From assembly GCF_024585165.1 (NCBI RefSeq), contig NZ_CP029008.1, forward strand, positions 3,410,001 through 3,474,000: a stretch of DNA of 64,000 nucleotides, written 5' to 3'. The translations under genes were made by a program, and so were the position numbers. The notes below the pieces were generated by a model that worked only from the letters and a program-made list of their open reading frames with translations, had not been told where the DNA came from and made no database searches. The stretch's first letter is position 1, and each line of letters opens with the position of its first letter. Below, in pieces: positions 7,429 through 17,054 of this stretch. Source of the DNA: Bradyrhizobium sp. WBOS07. GTDB lineage: Bacteria; Pseudomonadota; Alphaproteobacteria; Rhizobiales; Xanthobacteraceae.

Positions 7429-9330
7429 TTGCAGTTCAAAGTGACTAGACGCGTTCAGATCCTGGTGGCACTCGTCCTCACCGCGCTGTGGGGTGCGGGC
7501 ATCTATGCCGCGCACGCCTACGGGCATCTGCGCTTTCTCGACCGCCTCGAAGCCACGCTGACCGATTGGCGGACCCAGGTTCGCGGCGTGCAGCGGCCGC
7601 CCGATCTCGTCACCATCGTTGCGATCGACGATACCGTGGTGAAGCGCGGCGGCAGCTATCCGTTGCCGCGCGCCGACCTCGCTCGCGTCGTCGACACCAT
7701 CGTGCAGTTCAAGCCGAAGGTGGTCGCGATCGATCTCCTGCTGGTCGACCGCAGCGCCGCGATCGGCGACGCCACGCTGGCCAACACGCTTGCCACCGGC
7801 CCCATGGTGCTTGCCGCCGCGGCGATCTTCCCCTCCGACAGCGAAACCGTGACGCCCAGCAGTGAAGACGGGCCCCTCGCCGTGCTGCCGCAGGCCGAGC
7901 GCTTCCTGCAGCCCCTGCCCGCATTCGCCGATCACGCCGAGGTCGGTGTGGTCAATGTCGCGACAGGACAATCCGGCTCGCCGCTCTCGGTGCCGATGCT
8001 GTTCCGGACGCGCGACAAGGTCGAGCTGTCATTCCCCTTGCGCGTGGCCGCCCGTGCGCTCGACGAGCCCCTGACGGTCGCGCCGGACCATCTGAGATTG
8101 GGTGACCGCGTGGTGCCGACCGACAGCGACTTCGCGCTGCCGATCACCTATTACGGCCCGCGTCGCACGATTCGCACCGTCAGCGCGCAGAGCGTCTTCG
8201 ACGGCACGCTCGACCGCGCGGCGATCGAGAACCGGATCGTCGTGATCGGCGCCTCGGTGGCCGGCGGCGGCGACTTCTTCCCGACGCCGTTCGACTCCCT
8301 GATGCCCGGCGTCGAGGTGATCTCGACGGCGATCACGCATCTCGTCGCCGGCGACGGCATCGTGCGCGACCGCAGGGTCCGCATCGCTGAAGCGCTCACT
8401 GCGATCCTGCTGCCGATGCTGCTGGTCGGCCTGCTCGCCTGGCGCCGGAGCGCGCTCGGTATCGCGGCGGCCGCCGCTTTGATGATCGCCTGGGCCGGCC
8501 TCAATGCGTTCGCGTTCACCCATGGCGTCTGGCTGAATGCGGTAACCACACTTGCCGCCGCAGTGCCGCCGGTTGCGATCTTTGCCGGTGTGCAGCTGTG
8601 GGCCGGAGGCCGCCGCACGCAATATCTCGCCGCCAAGAGCAGGTCGCTTGCCCGGTTGCAGTCGCCTGCAGTGCAGGAATGGCTGGCGCGCGATCCGAAT
8701 TTCCTGTCGAAGCCGGTTCGGCAAAACGCAGCCGTGGTCTTCATCGATCTCTCCGGTTTTACGGGTTTGAGCGAGCGGATTGATCCGGACGAAGTCAGGA
8801 ATCTTCTGAAGGCGTTTCACGCGCTGATCGACAGGATCACGGTCGATTGCGGCGGCACGATCACGGGTTTTCTCGGCGACGGCGCCATGATCCTGTTCGG
8901 ACTTCCGGCTGCGATGCCCGATGATTCGGCACGCGCGCTGAAATGCGCGATCGACCTGCATCGCAGCGTCGAACGCTGGATCGCCTCGCTGCCATCGGCC
9001 ATCGGCGATCGGCTTGGCTTCAAGATCGGCGCGCATTTCGGCGAGATCGTCGCCTCGCGCCTCGGCGAAAGCCACCAGCACATCACCGCGACGGGCGACA
9101 CCGTCAATGTCGCGAGCCGGCTGATGGAGGTGGCCGCCCGGAACGGTGCGCGGCTGGCGCTGAGCGATACGCTGCTGGATGCGGCCGACTTCCACGGCGC
9201 TCCCGACGGCGTTCTGTCGGGCCCCCTGCTCGCGCAGGTCCGCGGCCGTTCAGCCGTCGTGACGGTGTGGTTCTGGCGCGATCAAAGCGGGCCGGACCAG
9301 GCTGCGGCCAGGGCTGAGATGATCGACTGA
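7429..9330 (+). CDS. CHASE2-domain class III nucleotide cyclase
   Basis: An N-terminal TM and extracytoplasmic CHASE2 sensor (~25-320), three closely spaced membrane helices (~325-400), then a class III cyclase domain (~435-610). Both metal-binding Asp are present (VVFIDLSGFTGL and GFLGDGAM) and the GDTVNVASRL transition-state motif is kept, but the Lys that normally precedes FLGD and selects the purine base is Gly. It should make cAMP or a related cyclic nucleotide, or act as a degenerate sensor. The start is uncertain: TTG at 7429 sits very close to AAGGAAG, and GTG at 7441 is the other choice. It is cotranscribed with the FecR-like gene. Confidence 0.85.
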   Translation: MQFKVTRRVQILVALVLTALWGAGIYAAHAYGHLRFLDRLEATLTDWRTQVRGVQRPPDLVTIVAIDDTVVKRGGSYPLPRADLARVVDTIVQFKPKVVAIDLLLVDRSAAIGDATLANTLATGPMVLAAAAIFPSDSETVTPSSEDGPLAVLPQAERFLQPLPAFADHAEVGVVNVATGQSGSPLSVPMLFRTRDKVELSFPLRVAARALDEPLTVAPDHLRLGDRVVPTDSDFALPITYYGPRRTIRTVSAQSVFDGTLDRAAIENRIVVIGASVAGGGDFFPTPFDSLMPGVEVISTAITHLVAGDGIVRDRRVRIAEALTAILLPMLLVGLLAWRRSALGIAAAAALMIAWAGLNAFAFTHGVWLNAVTTLAAAVPPVAIFAGVQLWAGGRRTQYLAAKSRSLARLQSPAVQEWLARDPNFLSKPVRQNAAVVFIDLSGFTGLSERIDPDEVRNLLKAFHALIDRITVDCGGTITGFLGDGAMILFGLPAAMPDDSARALKCAIDLHRSVERWIASLPSAIGDRLGFKIGAHFGEIVASRLGESHQHITATGDTVNVASRLMEVAARNGARLALSDTLLDAADFHGAPDGVLSGPLLAQVRGRSAVVTVWFWRDQSGPDQAAARAEMID

Positions 9331-9332
9331 AC

Positions 9333-10835
9333 CTATCGAGCTTCCGGCGGCGGCGAGCGGTCGAGCACGTCGCCTTTGGCGCCTTCCAGCAAATCGATGC
9401 TGTAGGTCTCGATCACGAGCGGCCCGCGCTTGCGCTGCAATTGCGCAACCTGCGTGACCTTCGCGAAGCGATCGTTGAGGAAGGGGTGGCCGCCGGGGCG
9501 CAGCTCGTCGACATAGAGCAGCTTGCCGGCGAGCAGCTTTGGATCGGGCTCGGGCATGTTGACCCAGCGGATGCGCTGGTTCTGCTGCAGCACGCACGTG
9601 CCACGCGGCAAATAGAAAGCGAGCCAGCCCGTGGTGCCGTAGTCCTGCGCGAGCACGCAGCTCGCGCCATGGCGCGCGCGCTCGGCCTCGATTCCCGCGG
9701 CGAGCTCGCGCCAGCCGACACCGACGCTGCGCACAGTGGCATCGCGCCGATAGCCCGACAGCCAGCCGGTATTGGCCTGAACGATCAAGGCTGCGAACAT
9801 CACGATGCCCACAGGCGCGGCCCAGCGCAGGCAGAAATCCGCCAGCCGCCGTGCACGCGGCTTCCACTGCACGAGGTTGGCGGCCGCCGCGGCAGCAACG
9901 ACAAAGGGCGGATAGACCGGCGCGAACCAGTTGGCCTCGACCCGGGCATGCAGCGAATGCCAGACGAAATAGGCGACTATGGTCCAGAACATCGCCTCGA
10001 TCAGCACGCGCGAGGCCAGCGCGCCGGCGCGCTGCCAGGTCAGCGCGTGCAGGCCCATCGCGCCGAGGATGAAGACCAGCGGGGTCGCGAACGCAATCTG
10101 GGTCGGGATCAGCTCGGCGATGAAGACCGGGCGGAAGTCCTCGATCCTGGCACGGCCGAGCTGCTTTGCGAACGAGACCCATTGATGGTCCGCATTCCAG
10201 AGGATCACCGGCGCGAACAACGCCAGCGCAACGAGGCCGCCGAGATAGGGCCAGGGCGAGAGAAACCAGCGCCGCAGCTTCGGCACGACAGCGAGCCAGA
10301 TCAGGATGCCAGCGCCAAAGAACATCGCGGTATATTTCGACAGCAGCGCCGCGCCGACGGCCGCGCCGACCGCGAGCCACCAGACGCCGCGGCCGGTCTC
10401 CAGCACCTTGGCGAGGAAAAACAGCACGAAGCTGGATGCGACCAGCAGCGGCGCATCCGGCGTCACGATCAGCGTCCCGACCGAGGCCAGCAGCGTCACG
10501 TTGAGCAGGATGGCGCTGGTCGCCGCGACGCGCACCCCGCCGAACAGGATCGCCGCGGAGCGGTAGACCGCATAGCTCATCGGCAGCGCCAGCAGGATCG
10601 AGACGAGGCGGACGCCGAGCTCGGTATCGCCGGCGATCATGGTGCCGGCCCGGATCACGTAGGCGACCATTGGCGGGTGGTCGTAATAGCCCCCGGCCAG
10701 GTTCTTCGACCACATCCAGTAATAGGCTTCGTCGAAGGTGATCGGCGTGAACGCGGCCGCGACGAGCCGTAAGCCGACCAGCGCGAAAATCAACAGCGCG
10801 CCGTTGCGGACAATCCGCGCGTCAGCCCCGCCCAT
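9333..10835 (-). CDS. GT39/ArnT-like membrane glycosyltransferase
   Basis: About 10 membrane segments with the family's acidic FDEAYYWMWSKNL motif (Asp35-Glu36) in the first periplasmic loop and YYDHPPMVAY after it. These enzymes move a sugar from polyprenyl phosphate to lipid A, other lipids or protein on the periplasmic face. 500 residues is typical. It follows the GT2-GtrA gene by 6 bp, which supplies the matching polyprenyl-linked sugar donor. The Rhizobium RgtA-E/F galacturonosyl system is an analogous arrangement; in this genus mannose-modified lipid A is another candidate product. Confidence 0.85.
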   Translation of the reverse strand: MGGADARIVRNGALLIFALVGLRLVAAAFTPITFDEAYYWMWSKNLAGGYYDHPPMVAYVIRAGTMIAGDTELGVRLVSILLALPMSYAVYRSAAILFGGVRVAATSAILLNVTLLASVGTLIVTPDAPLLVASSFVLFFLAKVLETGRGVWWLAVGAAVGAALLSKYTAMFFGAGILIWLAVVPKLRRWFLSPWPYLGGLVALALFAPVILWNADHQWVSFAKQLGRARIEDFRPVFIAELIPTQIAFATPLVFILGAMGLHALTWQRAGALASRVLIEAMFWTIVAYFVWHSLHARVEANWFAPVYPPFVVAAAAAANLVQWKPRARRLADFCLRWAAPVGIVMFAALIVQANTGWLSGYRRDATVRSVGVGWRELAAGIEAERARHGASCVLAQDYGTTGWLAFYLPRGTCVLQQNQRIRWVNMPEPDPKLLAGKLLYVDELRPGGHPFLNDRFAKVTQVAQLQRKRGPLVIETYSIDLLEGAKGDVLDRSPPPEAR

Positions 10836-10841
10836 ATCGCG

Positions 10842-11975
10842 CTATTTCTTGCGCCAGACGAACAGTCCGGACATCGCGTAATTCCACACCACGCCCATCA
10901 GCGCCCCGGCCATGCCGGCCAGCCACCAGATCGGCTCCTGGTCGTACACCGAGAAGGCGACGCCGACATTGGCGAGCAGGCCGACGCTGCAGACGATATA
11001 GAAGGCGATCAGGCCGCGCAGCAGCGCAAATCCCTTTAGCCGCTGGTCGCGATAGGTCAGGAAATTGTTGAGGATGAAATTGCTGGTCATGGCGACGACG
11101 GCGCCTGCGGCCTGCGCCTCCGCGAACGGCGCGTTGAACAGGCGAAGCGCGATGAACAGCGTGGCGAGATGCACCACGAGGCCGATGCCGCCGACCATCG
11201 CGAACAGGATGAAGCGCAGCGAGACGACGTCGTTGGTCAGCTTGGCGAAGACAAGGCCGAGGAAGTCGAGCGCGACCATGGAATCGAGCTTGCTCTCGCC
11301 GTGTTGGCGGGCGCCAAAAGTGTAGGGAATCTCGATTGCCCGTAAGCTGCCATGCGCGGTTGCCACGATGTCGAGCAGGATCTTGAAGCCGTGCACGGAC
11401 AGTTTTGGCGCGAGCTGCTCGAAGCGGTCGCGGCGGATCATGAAGAAGCCGCTCATGGGGTCGGCGATCTCGACCCGCAGCATCTTCCTTGCGACCTCGG
11501 TCGCCAGCGCGCTGGCGCCGGCGCGCTGCTTGTTGAAGCCTTCGCTCTTGTAGCCCTCGATGTAGCGGCTGCCGACCACGAGGTCGGCCTGGTCGCTCGC
11601 GAGCAAGAGCAGCATCTTCGGCAGCTGCGTTTCGTCGTGCTGGAGGTCGGCATCGATCACGGCGACAAAGGGCGCGCTGGACGCCAGGATGCCCTCGATG
11701 CAGGCGCCCGACAGGCCGCGGCGGCCGATGCGGCGGATACAGCGCACGCGGCTGTCCTGCTGCGCCAGCGCGCGCACGACGTCCCAGGTGCCGTCGGGTG
11801 AATTGTCGTCGACGAACACGACCTCCCAGGCGACGTTGGCGAGCGTCGCCTCCAGGCGCCGGTACAGCACCGTGACGTTGTCACACTCGTTGAAGGTCGG
11901 GACAATGACCGACAGTTCCGGGCCCTCGTGAGCCTGCTGCGGAATGTCGGAGCCCGGTCTGATCGCTTCGTTCAT
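10842..11975 (-). CDS. GT2 glycosyltransferase fused to GtrA flippase domain
   Basis: Residues ~20-245 form a dolichol-phosphate-mannose-synthase-like GT2 domain (LSVIVPTFNE, FVDDNSPDGT, VIDADLQHDE). The C-terminal ~125 residues hold four membrane helices of a GtrA domain (FILFAMVGGIGLVVHL..., FILNNFLTYRDQR). The enzyme would build a polyprenyl-phosphate sugar and help flip it outward. The start at MNEAIRPG (11975) avoids an 8-residue extension. It forms an operon with the downstream GT39 enzyme. Confidence 0.85.
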   Translation of the reverse strand: MNEAIRPGSDIPQQAHEGPELSVIVPTFNECDNVTVLYRRLEATLANVAWEVVFVDDNSPDGTWDVVRALAQQDSRVRCIRRIGRRGLSGACIEGILASSAPFVAVIDADLQHDETQLPKMLLLLASDQADLVVGSRYIEGYKSEGFNKQRAGASALATEVARKMLRVEIADPMSGFFMIRRDRFEQLAPKLSVHGFKILLDIVATAHGSLRAIEIPYTFGARQHGESKLDSMVALDFLGLVFAKLTNDVVSLRFILFAMVGGIGLVVHLATLFIALRLFNAPFAEAQAAGAVVAMTSNFILNNFLTYRDQRLKGFALLRGLIAFYIVCSVGLLANVGVAFSVYDQEPIWWLAGMAGALMGVVWNYAMSGLFVWRKK

Positions 11976-12215
11976 GACGGCAGCGTATAACTGCCGCATC
12001 CTGCGCTGCCAAGCCGGGAGGTCTGTGGGAAAGGCCCCAAAAGGGGGCTCAAAATGCCAACGACCCCGGAACGGCGGGCCGCGCGTACATCCGGCGCAAA
12101 CCCAAGCTATTCCAAGGTCGTCCCAGCGCCGGAGTTTTCGCTCAACGTCGCCGTTACAGGCAAGATAGGAAGGACAGCACTGCTTCGCAAGGGCCTGAAA
12201 TCGGAATTTCGAGCC

Positions 12216-12425
12216 TTATTGGTTCGGCACTTCCCGGATGATCGGGCCGCGCGGGGCGGGCGCGGCGGGGGTTGCGGGTGCCGCGATCGGGGCCGGTTCG
12301 GCTTTCGCCGGTTTGGGCGGCTTGCCGTACTGGCCGATCGGCCCGAACACGACGGCAACCGCAAGCACGATAGCGGCAACGATCGCGCCCAAAATGCCCC
12401 CCACCGATTCAGACGCCATGGACAC
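12216..12425 (-). CDS. Small single-TM Pro/Ala-rich protein (69 aa)
   Basis: An N-terminal membrane segment (GGILGAIVAAIVLAVAVVFG) is followed by a Pro/Ala-rich tail (KPPKPAKAEPAPIAAPATP). The start ATG (12425) is preceded on its strand by GGGATGGGTGTCC, a weak purine-rich site. No family is recognised; it is likely a small inner-membrane protein. Confidence 0.55.
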   Translation of the reverse strand: MSMASESVGGILGAIVAAIVLAVAVVFGPIGQYGKPPKPAKAEPAPIAAPATPAAPAPRGPIIREVPNQ

Positions 12426-12490
12426 CCATCCCTGTTCCAGATGCGGCCTGTGATATCACGGATGCGCGCGGAGCCGGAAGGCCCACGGCC

Positions 12491-12871
12491 CTACTTCGCC
12501 GGTGGCCTGTGCTTGACGAAGGCCGTCACGATGTCCTTCTGCGCGGATTCCACCGCCCTGTTCGCGGTCGCGAGATGGGCGCCGGCATCGATGTCAGGAT
12601 ATTGCGTGGTGAGATAATCGAGCAGCGCCACCCGGTAATATTGCCGCTCCGACCGACAGGCGCCCGCGACCGAGCGGCCAAAATCCTGCTCCGTCATTCC
12701 CTGATTGCTGTCGCGCGAATATTCCCGCGCCAGGCAATGCCAGTAATCGTCGCGGCCCTGCTGGGCGAGCTTCTGCCCGCCCTTGTCATCGTCGTCATCC
12801 GCCATGACGGGGGACATCATGGCGGCAGATGTCATCATGATCAGCGCCGCTCCGAGCATTGGCATCCGCAT
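12491..12871 (-). CDS. Small secreted protein of unknown function (126 aa)
   Basis: Signal peptide MRMPMLGAALIMMTSAAMMSP with cleavage near VMA, giving a mature N-terminus rich in Asp (DDDDDKGGQ). Two Cys (HCLAREYS and GACRSERQY) could form one disulfide. The start at 12871 was preferred because it begins directly at the signal peptide. No family is recognised. It is divergent from the DUF72 gene. Confidence 0.65.
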   Translation of the reverse strand: MRMPMLGAALIMMTSAAMMSPVMADDDDDKGGQKLAQQGRDDYWHCLAREYSRDSNQGMTEQDFGRSVAGACRSERQYYRVALLDYLTTQYPDIDAGAHLATANRAVESAQKDIVTAFVKHRPPAK

Positions 12872-12952
12872 CTTGTTCTCCTTGTTCGCAGATCGCACTG
12901 CCGAGCTTAGACCGGCGGCGAGAACTGGCCAATCACATCTCGTTTGACTAGG

Positions 12953-13810
12953 ATGACGTCTTCCCTCCCCGTCGGTGCGAGATCCTCCGTGGCCAAAGCA
13001 AAAACCGCGTCCAAAAAATCCGGCAACATCTTCATCGGCATCGGCGGCTGGACCTTCGAGCCGTGGCGCGGCGTGTTCTATCCGGAGAAGCTGGCGCAGG
13101 CGAAGGAGCTGTCTTATGCCGCCTCGAAGCTGACCTCGATCGAGATCAACGGCACCTATTACGGCTCGCAGAAGCCGGAGAGCTTTCGCAAATGGGCGAG
13201 CGAGGTGCCCGAGGATTTCGTGTTCTCGGTGAAGGGTCCGCGCTTTGCCACCAATCGCCGCGTGCTAGCGGAAGCGGGCGATTCCATCAAGCGGTTCTAC
13301 GATTCCGGCGTGCTGGAACTCGGCGACCATCTTGGGCCGGTGCTGTGGCAGTTCGCGCCGACCAAGAAATTCGACGGCGCCGATTTCGGCAAGTTCCTGG
13401 AGCTGCTGCCGCGCAAGCTCGAGGGGCGCGCGCTGCGCCACGTCGTCGAGGTTCGCCACGACAGTTTCTGCACGCCGGATTTCGTGGCGCTGATCCGCGA
13501 GTTCGAGACGCCCGTCGTGTTCGCCGAGCACGGCAAATATCCCGCCATCGCCGACGTTGCTGGCGATTTCGTCTATGCCCGGCTTCAGAAAGGCGATGAC
13601 GAGATCAAGACCTGCTACCCGCCGAAGCAGCTCGATGCCTGGGCCGAACGCTTGCAGGCCTGGGCGTCGGGCGGTGAACCGGACGACCTGCCGAAAGTCG
13701 ACAAAGCCAAGCCGAAGAAGGAACCGCGCGACGTGTTCGCCTACGTCATCCACGAGGGCAAGGTGCGCGCACCGGCCGGCGCCATGGAATTAATCGCGCG
13801 GGTGAGCTGA
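12953..13810 (+). CDS. DUF72 (YecE-family) TIM-barrel protein
   Basis: The family opening FIGIGGWTFEPWRGVFYPE and the conserved SIEINGTYYGSQKPESFRKWA and VFSVKGPRFATN segments are present. The biochemical activity of DUF72 proteins is not established. ATG 12953 (285 aa) was chosen; an in-frame GTG nearer the domain could also serve. A DUF488 gene follows after 164 bp that contain a dispersed repeat. DUF72 and DUF488 genes are often found close together, so a functional link is plausible. Confidence 0.85.
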   Translation: MTSSLPVGARSSVAKAKTASKKSGNIFIGIGGWTFEPWRGVFYPEKLAQAKELSYAASKLTSIEINGTYYGSQKPESFRKWASEVPEDFVFSVKGPRFATNRRVLAEAGDSIKRFYDSGVLELGDHLGPVLWQFAPTKKFDGADFGKFLELLPRKLEGRALRHVVEVRHDSFCTPDFVALIREFETPVVFAEHGKYPAIADVAGDFVYARLQKGDDEIKTCYPPKQLDAWAERLQAWASGGEPDDLPKVDKAKPKKEPRDVFAYVIHEGKVRAPAGAMELIARVS

Positions 13811-13861
13811 GGTGGCCCATCGTCCATGTCGGTTGCAGTCAGGAGCACGGAGCCTCCACGC

Positions 13862-13945
13862 GTCATGGCCGGGCTTGTCCCGGCCATCCACGATCTGCTG
13901 TGCGGCGCGAAGAACGTGGATGCCCGGGACAAGCCCGGGCATGAC
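13862..13945. repeat. Dispersed palindromic repeat, family F
   Basis: GTCATGGCCGGGCTTGTCCC at the left pairs with the inverse GGGACAAGCCCGGGCATGAC at the right, with ATCCACG/CGTGGAT inside. It lies between the DUF72 and DUF488 genes. Confidence 0.8.
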
Positions 13946-13974
13946 GACCTCCCGTGTGATCGCTTGAGGTACCC

Positions 13975-14436
13975 ATGGCAAAAGCGAAAAAGCTGTTCAC
14001 CATCGGCTATGAGCAGACGCCGCCCAAGGCGGTGCTGGACGAGCTGGAAGAGGCCGGCGTCAAGCTCGTGGTCGACGTGCGCGCGGTGACGTCGTCGCGC
14101 CGGCCCGGCTTTTCCAAAAAGCAGCTTGCGGCAGGGCTCGACGAACGCGGCATCGCCTATGTCCACCTCGCCGCGCTCGGCACGCCCAGGGAAGGCCGCC
14201 TCGCCGCCCGCAGCGGACAGTACGACGTGCTCGAGAAGATTTTCTCAAAGCACCTGAAGGCGCCCGAAGCCAGGGAAGCCATGGACGAGCTCTCGGCGCT
14301 GGTGAAGAAGGCGGGCCCGGTCTGCCTGCTCTGCTACGAGCGCGACCACATCCATTGCCACCGCCAGATGATCGCGGAGATCATCGAGGAACGCGATGGG
14401 GTGACGGTGAAGAATCTGGCGGGACGGCAGGTGTAG
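13975..14436 (+). CDS. DUF488 family protein
   Basis: 153 residues. Diagnostic DUF488 segments: FTIGYEQTPPKAVLDEL, LVVDVRAVTSSRRPGFSK and a C-terminal CLLCYERDHIHCHRQMIAE with conserved Cys/His/Glu/Arg. Its activity is unknown. It is probably linked with the upstream DUF72 gene and has no other operon partner. Confidence 0.85.
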   Translation: MAKAKKLFTIGYEQTPPKAVLDELEEAGVKLVVDVRAVTSSRRPGFSKKQLAAGLDERGIAYVHLAALGTPREGRLAARSGQYDVLEKIFSKHLKAPEAREAMDELSALVKKAGPVCLLCYERDHIHCHRQMIAEIIEERDGVTVKNLAGRQV

Positions 14437-14444
14437 CCACACCC

Positions 14445-14547
14445 GTCATTCCGGGGCGCGCGCAGCGCGAGCCTGGAATCCATTTCTCCACCCGCTCTGC
14501 TGCCCGATGGATTCCGGGCTCAGCGCTTCGCGCTGCCCCGGAATGAC
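14445..14547. repeat. Dispersed palindromic repeats, family A copy 4 (two units)
   Basis: A GTCATTCCGGGG...GGAATCC unit (14445-14480) and an inverted GGATTCCGGG...CCCCGGAATGAC unit (14509-14547) face each other, so the block can fold on itself. It lies between convergent genes. Confidence 0.85.
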
Positions 14548-14559
14548 GAATAGATCGAC

Positions 14560-15474
14560 CTACCCCTCCCCCGCGAGCCTGAACGTTCCTTCCATCATCT
14601 GCACGGATTGTCCGCCGACATGGGCGGAGACGATCTTGCCGACCTGCTTGCGCACGCGCGTCAGCAGCAGGCTCGGCCGGCCCATGTCGAAACCCTGGCC
14701 GACCGTGAGCTTGAGCTCGCCGTCGCGCACGGGATCGAGATCGGCGAACAGCGCGGCGGCGGCGACGGTCGCGCTGCCGGTGGCGGGGTCTTCGACGAGG
14801 CCGCTGGCGCCGCGCATGAACATCCGCGCCTGACGATCGCAGGGCGCCTCCGCCGCAGGCACGTCGCGCGTATAGAACCAAACCGAGCGGGCCCCGTCGC
14901 GCGGCAAGACCTTGCCGTAGGCTGCCGCATCCGGCCGCGCGCGCTTCAGCGCCTCGCGCGAATGCAGCTCCATCACCAGAAACGCGTTTCCGACGGTGAC
15001 GATTTGAGGCTCGTGATTGTCTGTCTTGATGTCGTCCGCGCCGAGCGAGATGCAGCTCGCGGCCTCGGCGGCCGACAGCCGTGAAAGCCGCTCCAGCGGC
15101 TGCGGCGCGGTCAGCTCGGTTCTGGTCACCCGGCCCTGCTCTCTCACGACGTCGACGGGCACGAGCCCGGCCTTCTCCTCGAACAGCAGGCGCGGCTTCG
15201 GCTCCTTCGCCATCGAGGCGAGCACGAAGGCAGTGCCGACATTGGGATGGCCTGCAAAGGCAATCTCCTGCACCGGCGTGAAGATGCGCACCTGCGCATC
15301 ATTGGCCTTGTCCCGCGGCGGCAGCACGAAGGTGGTCTCGGAATAGTTGAACTCGGTGGCGATCGCTTGCATCTGCGCCGTCGTCAGCCCGCCGGCGTCG
15401 AGCACCACGGCGAGCTGGTTGCCGCCGAAGGCGCGGTCGGTGAACACGTCGACGGTGATGTAGCGGCGCTGCAT
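14560..15474 (-). CDS. PhzF-family isomerase/epimerase-like protein
   Basis: Two-lobed diaminopimelate-epimerase-like fold. The catalytic Glu46 lies in [13 protein letters not shown], with [12 protein letters not shown] and the second-lobe [12 protein letters not shown] motif. 304 residues from ATG 15474, which has GGGAAG 5 bp upstream. The substrate is unknown: there are no phenazine genes nearby, so a role in phenazine synthesis is not implied. Confidence 0.85.
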   Translation of the reverse strand: MQRRYITVDVFTDRAFGGNQLAVVLDAGGLTTAQMQAIATEFNYSETTFVLPPRDKANDAQVRIFTPVQEIAFAGHPNVGTAFVLASMAKEPKPRLLFEEKAGLVPVDVVREQGRVTRTELTAPQPLERLSRLSAAEAASCISLGADDIKTDNHEPQIVTVGNAFLVMELHSREALKRARPDAAAYGKVLPRDGARSVWFYTRDVPAAEAPCDRQARMFMRGASGLVEDPATGSATVAAAALFADLDPVRDGELKLTVGQGFDMGRPSLLLTRVRKQVGKIVSAHVGGQSVQMMEGTFRLAGEG

Positions 15475-15617
15475 CGTCACTTCCCCATGCAAGGCGCGGC
15501 CAATAGCCGGCCGCATCGCCGGCACTCTACAAGCCGGCGATATCGCTCGTCATGCCCCAAAATTCGGTGCAATCGGAGCAATCGCAATGATGCGTTGGAC
15601 GTCAGTCAGAAGCAGCG

Positions 15618-16925
15618 CTAGCCCAGCTGAAACACCGGCACCTTCTGCGCGTAGCCGCGCACCTCGACCTCGCCGAGCGCGACGGCATCGCTGCCGGCCT
15701 CGCCCACCGCCTCGCGCACGGTCGCGGAGATCAACAGCTGCGAGCCGAACTCCTTGTTGAGCGCCTCCAGCCGCGAGGCGAAGTTCACGGTGTCGCCGAT
15801 GACTGTATACTCCTTGCGGCGGGGCGAGCCGATATTGCCGGCGACGACCTCGCCGAAATGAATGCCGATGCCGATGCGCAGCGGCCAGCTGGTCTGCGCG
15901 TTGATGAGATCCATCGCTTGCAGCATCTCGCGACCGGCGGCAACCGCCCGCTGAGCGGCGTCGGAGGCCTCCAGCGGCGCGCCGAACAAAGCGAGGAAGC
16001 CGTCGCCGAGGAACTTGTTCACGATGCCGCCGTGACGGTCGAGGATGTCGACCAGCACCGCAAAGGCGCCGTCGAGCCGGTCGACCACCTCCTGCGGGCT
16101 GCGCGATTGCGCGCCGGCGGTGAAGCCGCGGAAATCAACGAACATCACCGCAACACGGCGGACGTCGCCGCCCCCGCCGGTGCCCGCCGCCATCAGCCTC
16201 TCCACCACCTGCGGAGAGACGTGCTGGCCGAACAGGTTCGTCACCCGGTCGCGCGCGGTCGCCGCCGCAATGCTGGCGGCGAACTGGCGGCGCAGCTGGG
16301 CGCCGACGGCGCCCGCCAGCACGCCGCAGATCAGGATGACGATGCTGCGCACGGCGTGGAAATAGATCAGCGGTTCGCCGGTGTCGTCGGCCGCGTTGTA
16401 GAGCAGCGCGACGGAGAAAAGCCCGGCCGCGGCGACGAAACCCGTGAACGCCGAGAGCCAGAAGTCGAGCCGCAGGGTCGAGAGGATGACGAAGATGAAG
16501 TACATCAGCGGCACGGCGAAGCCGATCGCCTGGCTTGCGCCCATGGTCCGGGTCTGCAGGACCAGGATCACTGTGGGTAGCGAGGTCTCGATCAGCGTGC
16601 CGATATAGCGCCTGACCACCGGCAGGTCGCGATCGAGCCGGAGGTTCTTCCTGATCTGGGTATGGACCCAGACCTCGAACAGGATGAAGCCGGCCAGCAG
16701 GCCGTAGACCTCGAAGATGCCTCTCGTTCCACGCCAGACCCGGTTCACCACGCCGGGGTCGATCAGATAGATCGCGGTGAGCAGCAGCAGCATGACGCAG
16801 CCCGTCGCGATCAGCGCCCGCACCCGCAGCAGCTCGGTGCGCAGCACCTCCCGCGTCAGCTCGCGCTCGAAATCCTCCGATAGCACGGCGTGGTGCCGTG
16901 TCCTCCTGCTTGCAAACCTGACCAT
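15618..16925 (-). CDS. Membrane class III adenylate cyclase
   Basis: Six predicted membrane segments (~35-205) lead into a HAMP-less linker (FGQHVSPQVVERLM) and a class III cyclase domain (~255-430). Metal Asp residues lie in FVDFRGFTAG and KFLGDGFLALFG. Lys before FLGD and Thr in EYTVIGD are the class IIIb pair, and GDTVNFASRLE is complete. It should produce cAMP at the inner membrane in response to an unknown membrane signal. It has no adjacent operon partner. It is the second cyclase in the window and, unlike the first, has a full set of specificity residues. Confidence 0.88.
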   Translation of the reverse strand: MVRFASRRTRHHAVLSEDFERELTREVLRTELLRVRALIATGCVMLLLLTAIYLIDPGVVNRVWRGTRGIFEVYGLLAGFILFEVWVHTQIRKNLRLDRDLPVVRRYIGTLIETSLPTVILVLQTRTMGASQAIGFAVPLMYFIFVILSTLRLDFWLSAFTGFVAAAGLFSVALLYNAADDTGEPLIYFHAVRSIVILICGVLAGAVGAQLRRQFAASIAAATARDRVTNLFGQHVSPQVVERLMAAGTGGGGDVRRVAVMFVDFRGFTAGAQSRSPQEVVDRLDGAFAVLVDILDRHGGIVNKFLGDGFLALFGAPLEASDAAQRAVAAGREMLQAMDLINAQTSWPLRIGIGIHFGEVVAGNIGSPRRKEYTVIGDTVNFASRLEALNKEFGSQLLISATVREAVGEAGSDAVALGEVEVRGYAQKVPVFQLG

Positions 16926-16936
16926 TCCACCCCCTT

Positions 16937-17038
16937 GTCATTCCGGCGCGCGGCGAAGCCCCGAACCCGGAATCTCGAGATTCTCAGGTGCGCAATTGCG
17001 TACCATAGTTCGATGCCAGCGCATCGCCCCGGAATGAC
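16937..17038. repeat. Dispersed palindromic repeats, family A copy 5
   Basis: It begins GTCATTCCGGCGCGCGGCG and ends GCCCCGGAATGAC, with ATCTCGAGATT inside. It lies between the cyclase start and the ABC permease stop. Confidence 0.8.
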
Positions 17039-17054
17039 GTCGAGACAGTCTGCC

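Noticed and set aside
14560..15474. Phenazine biosynthesis
   Set aside because: PhzF-like proteins are widespread; no other phz gene is present.
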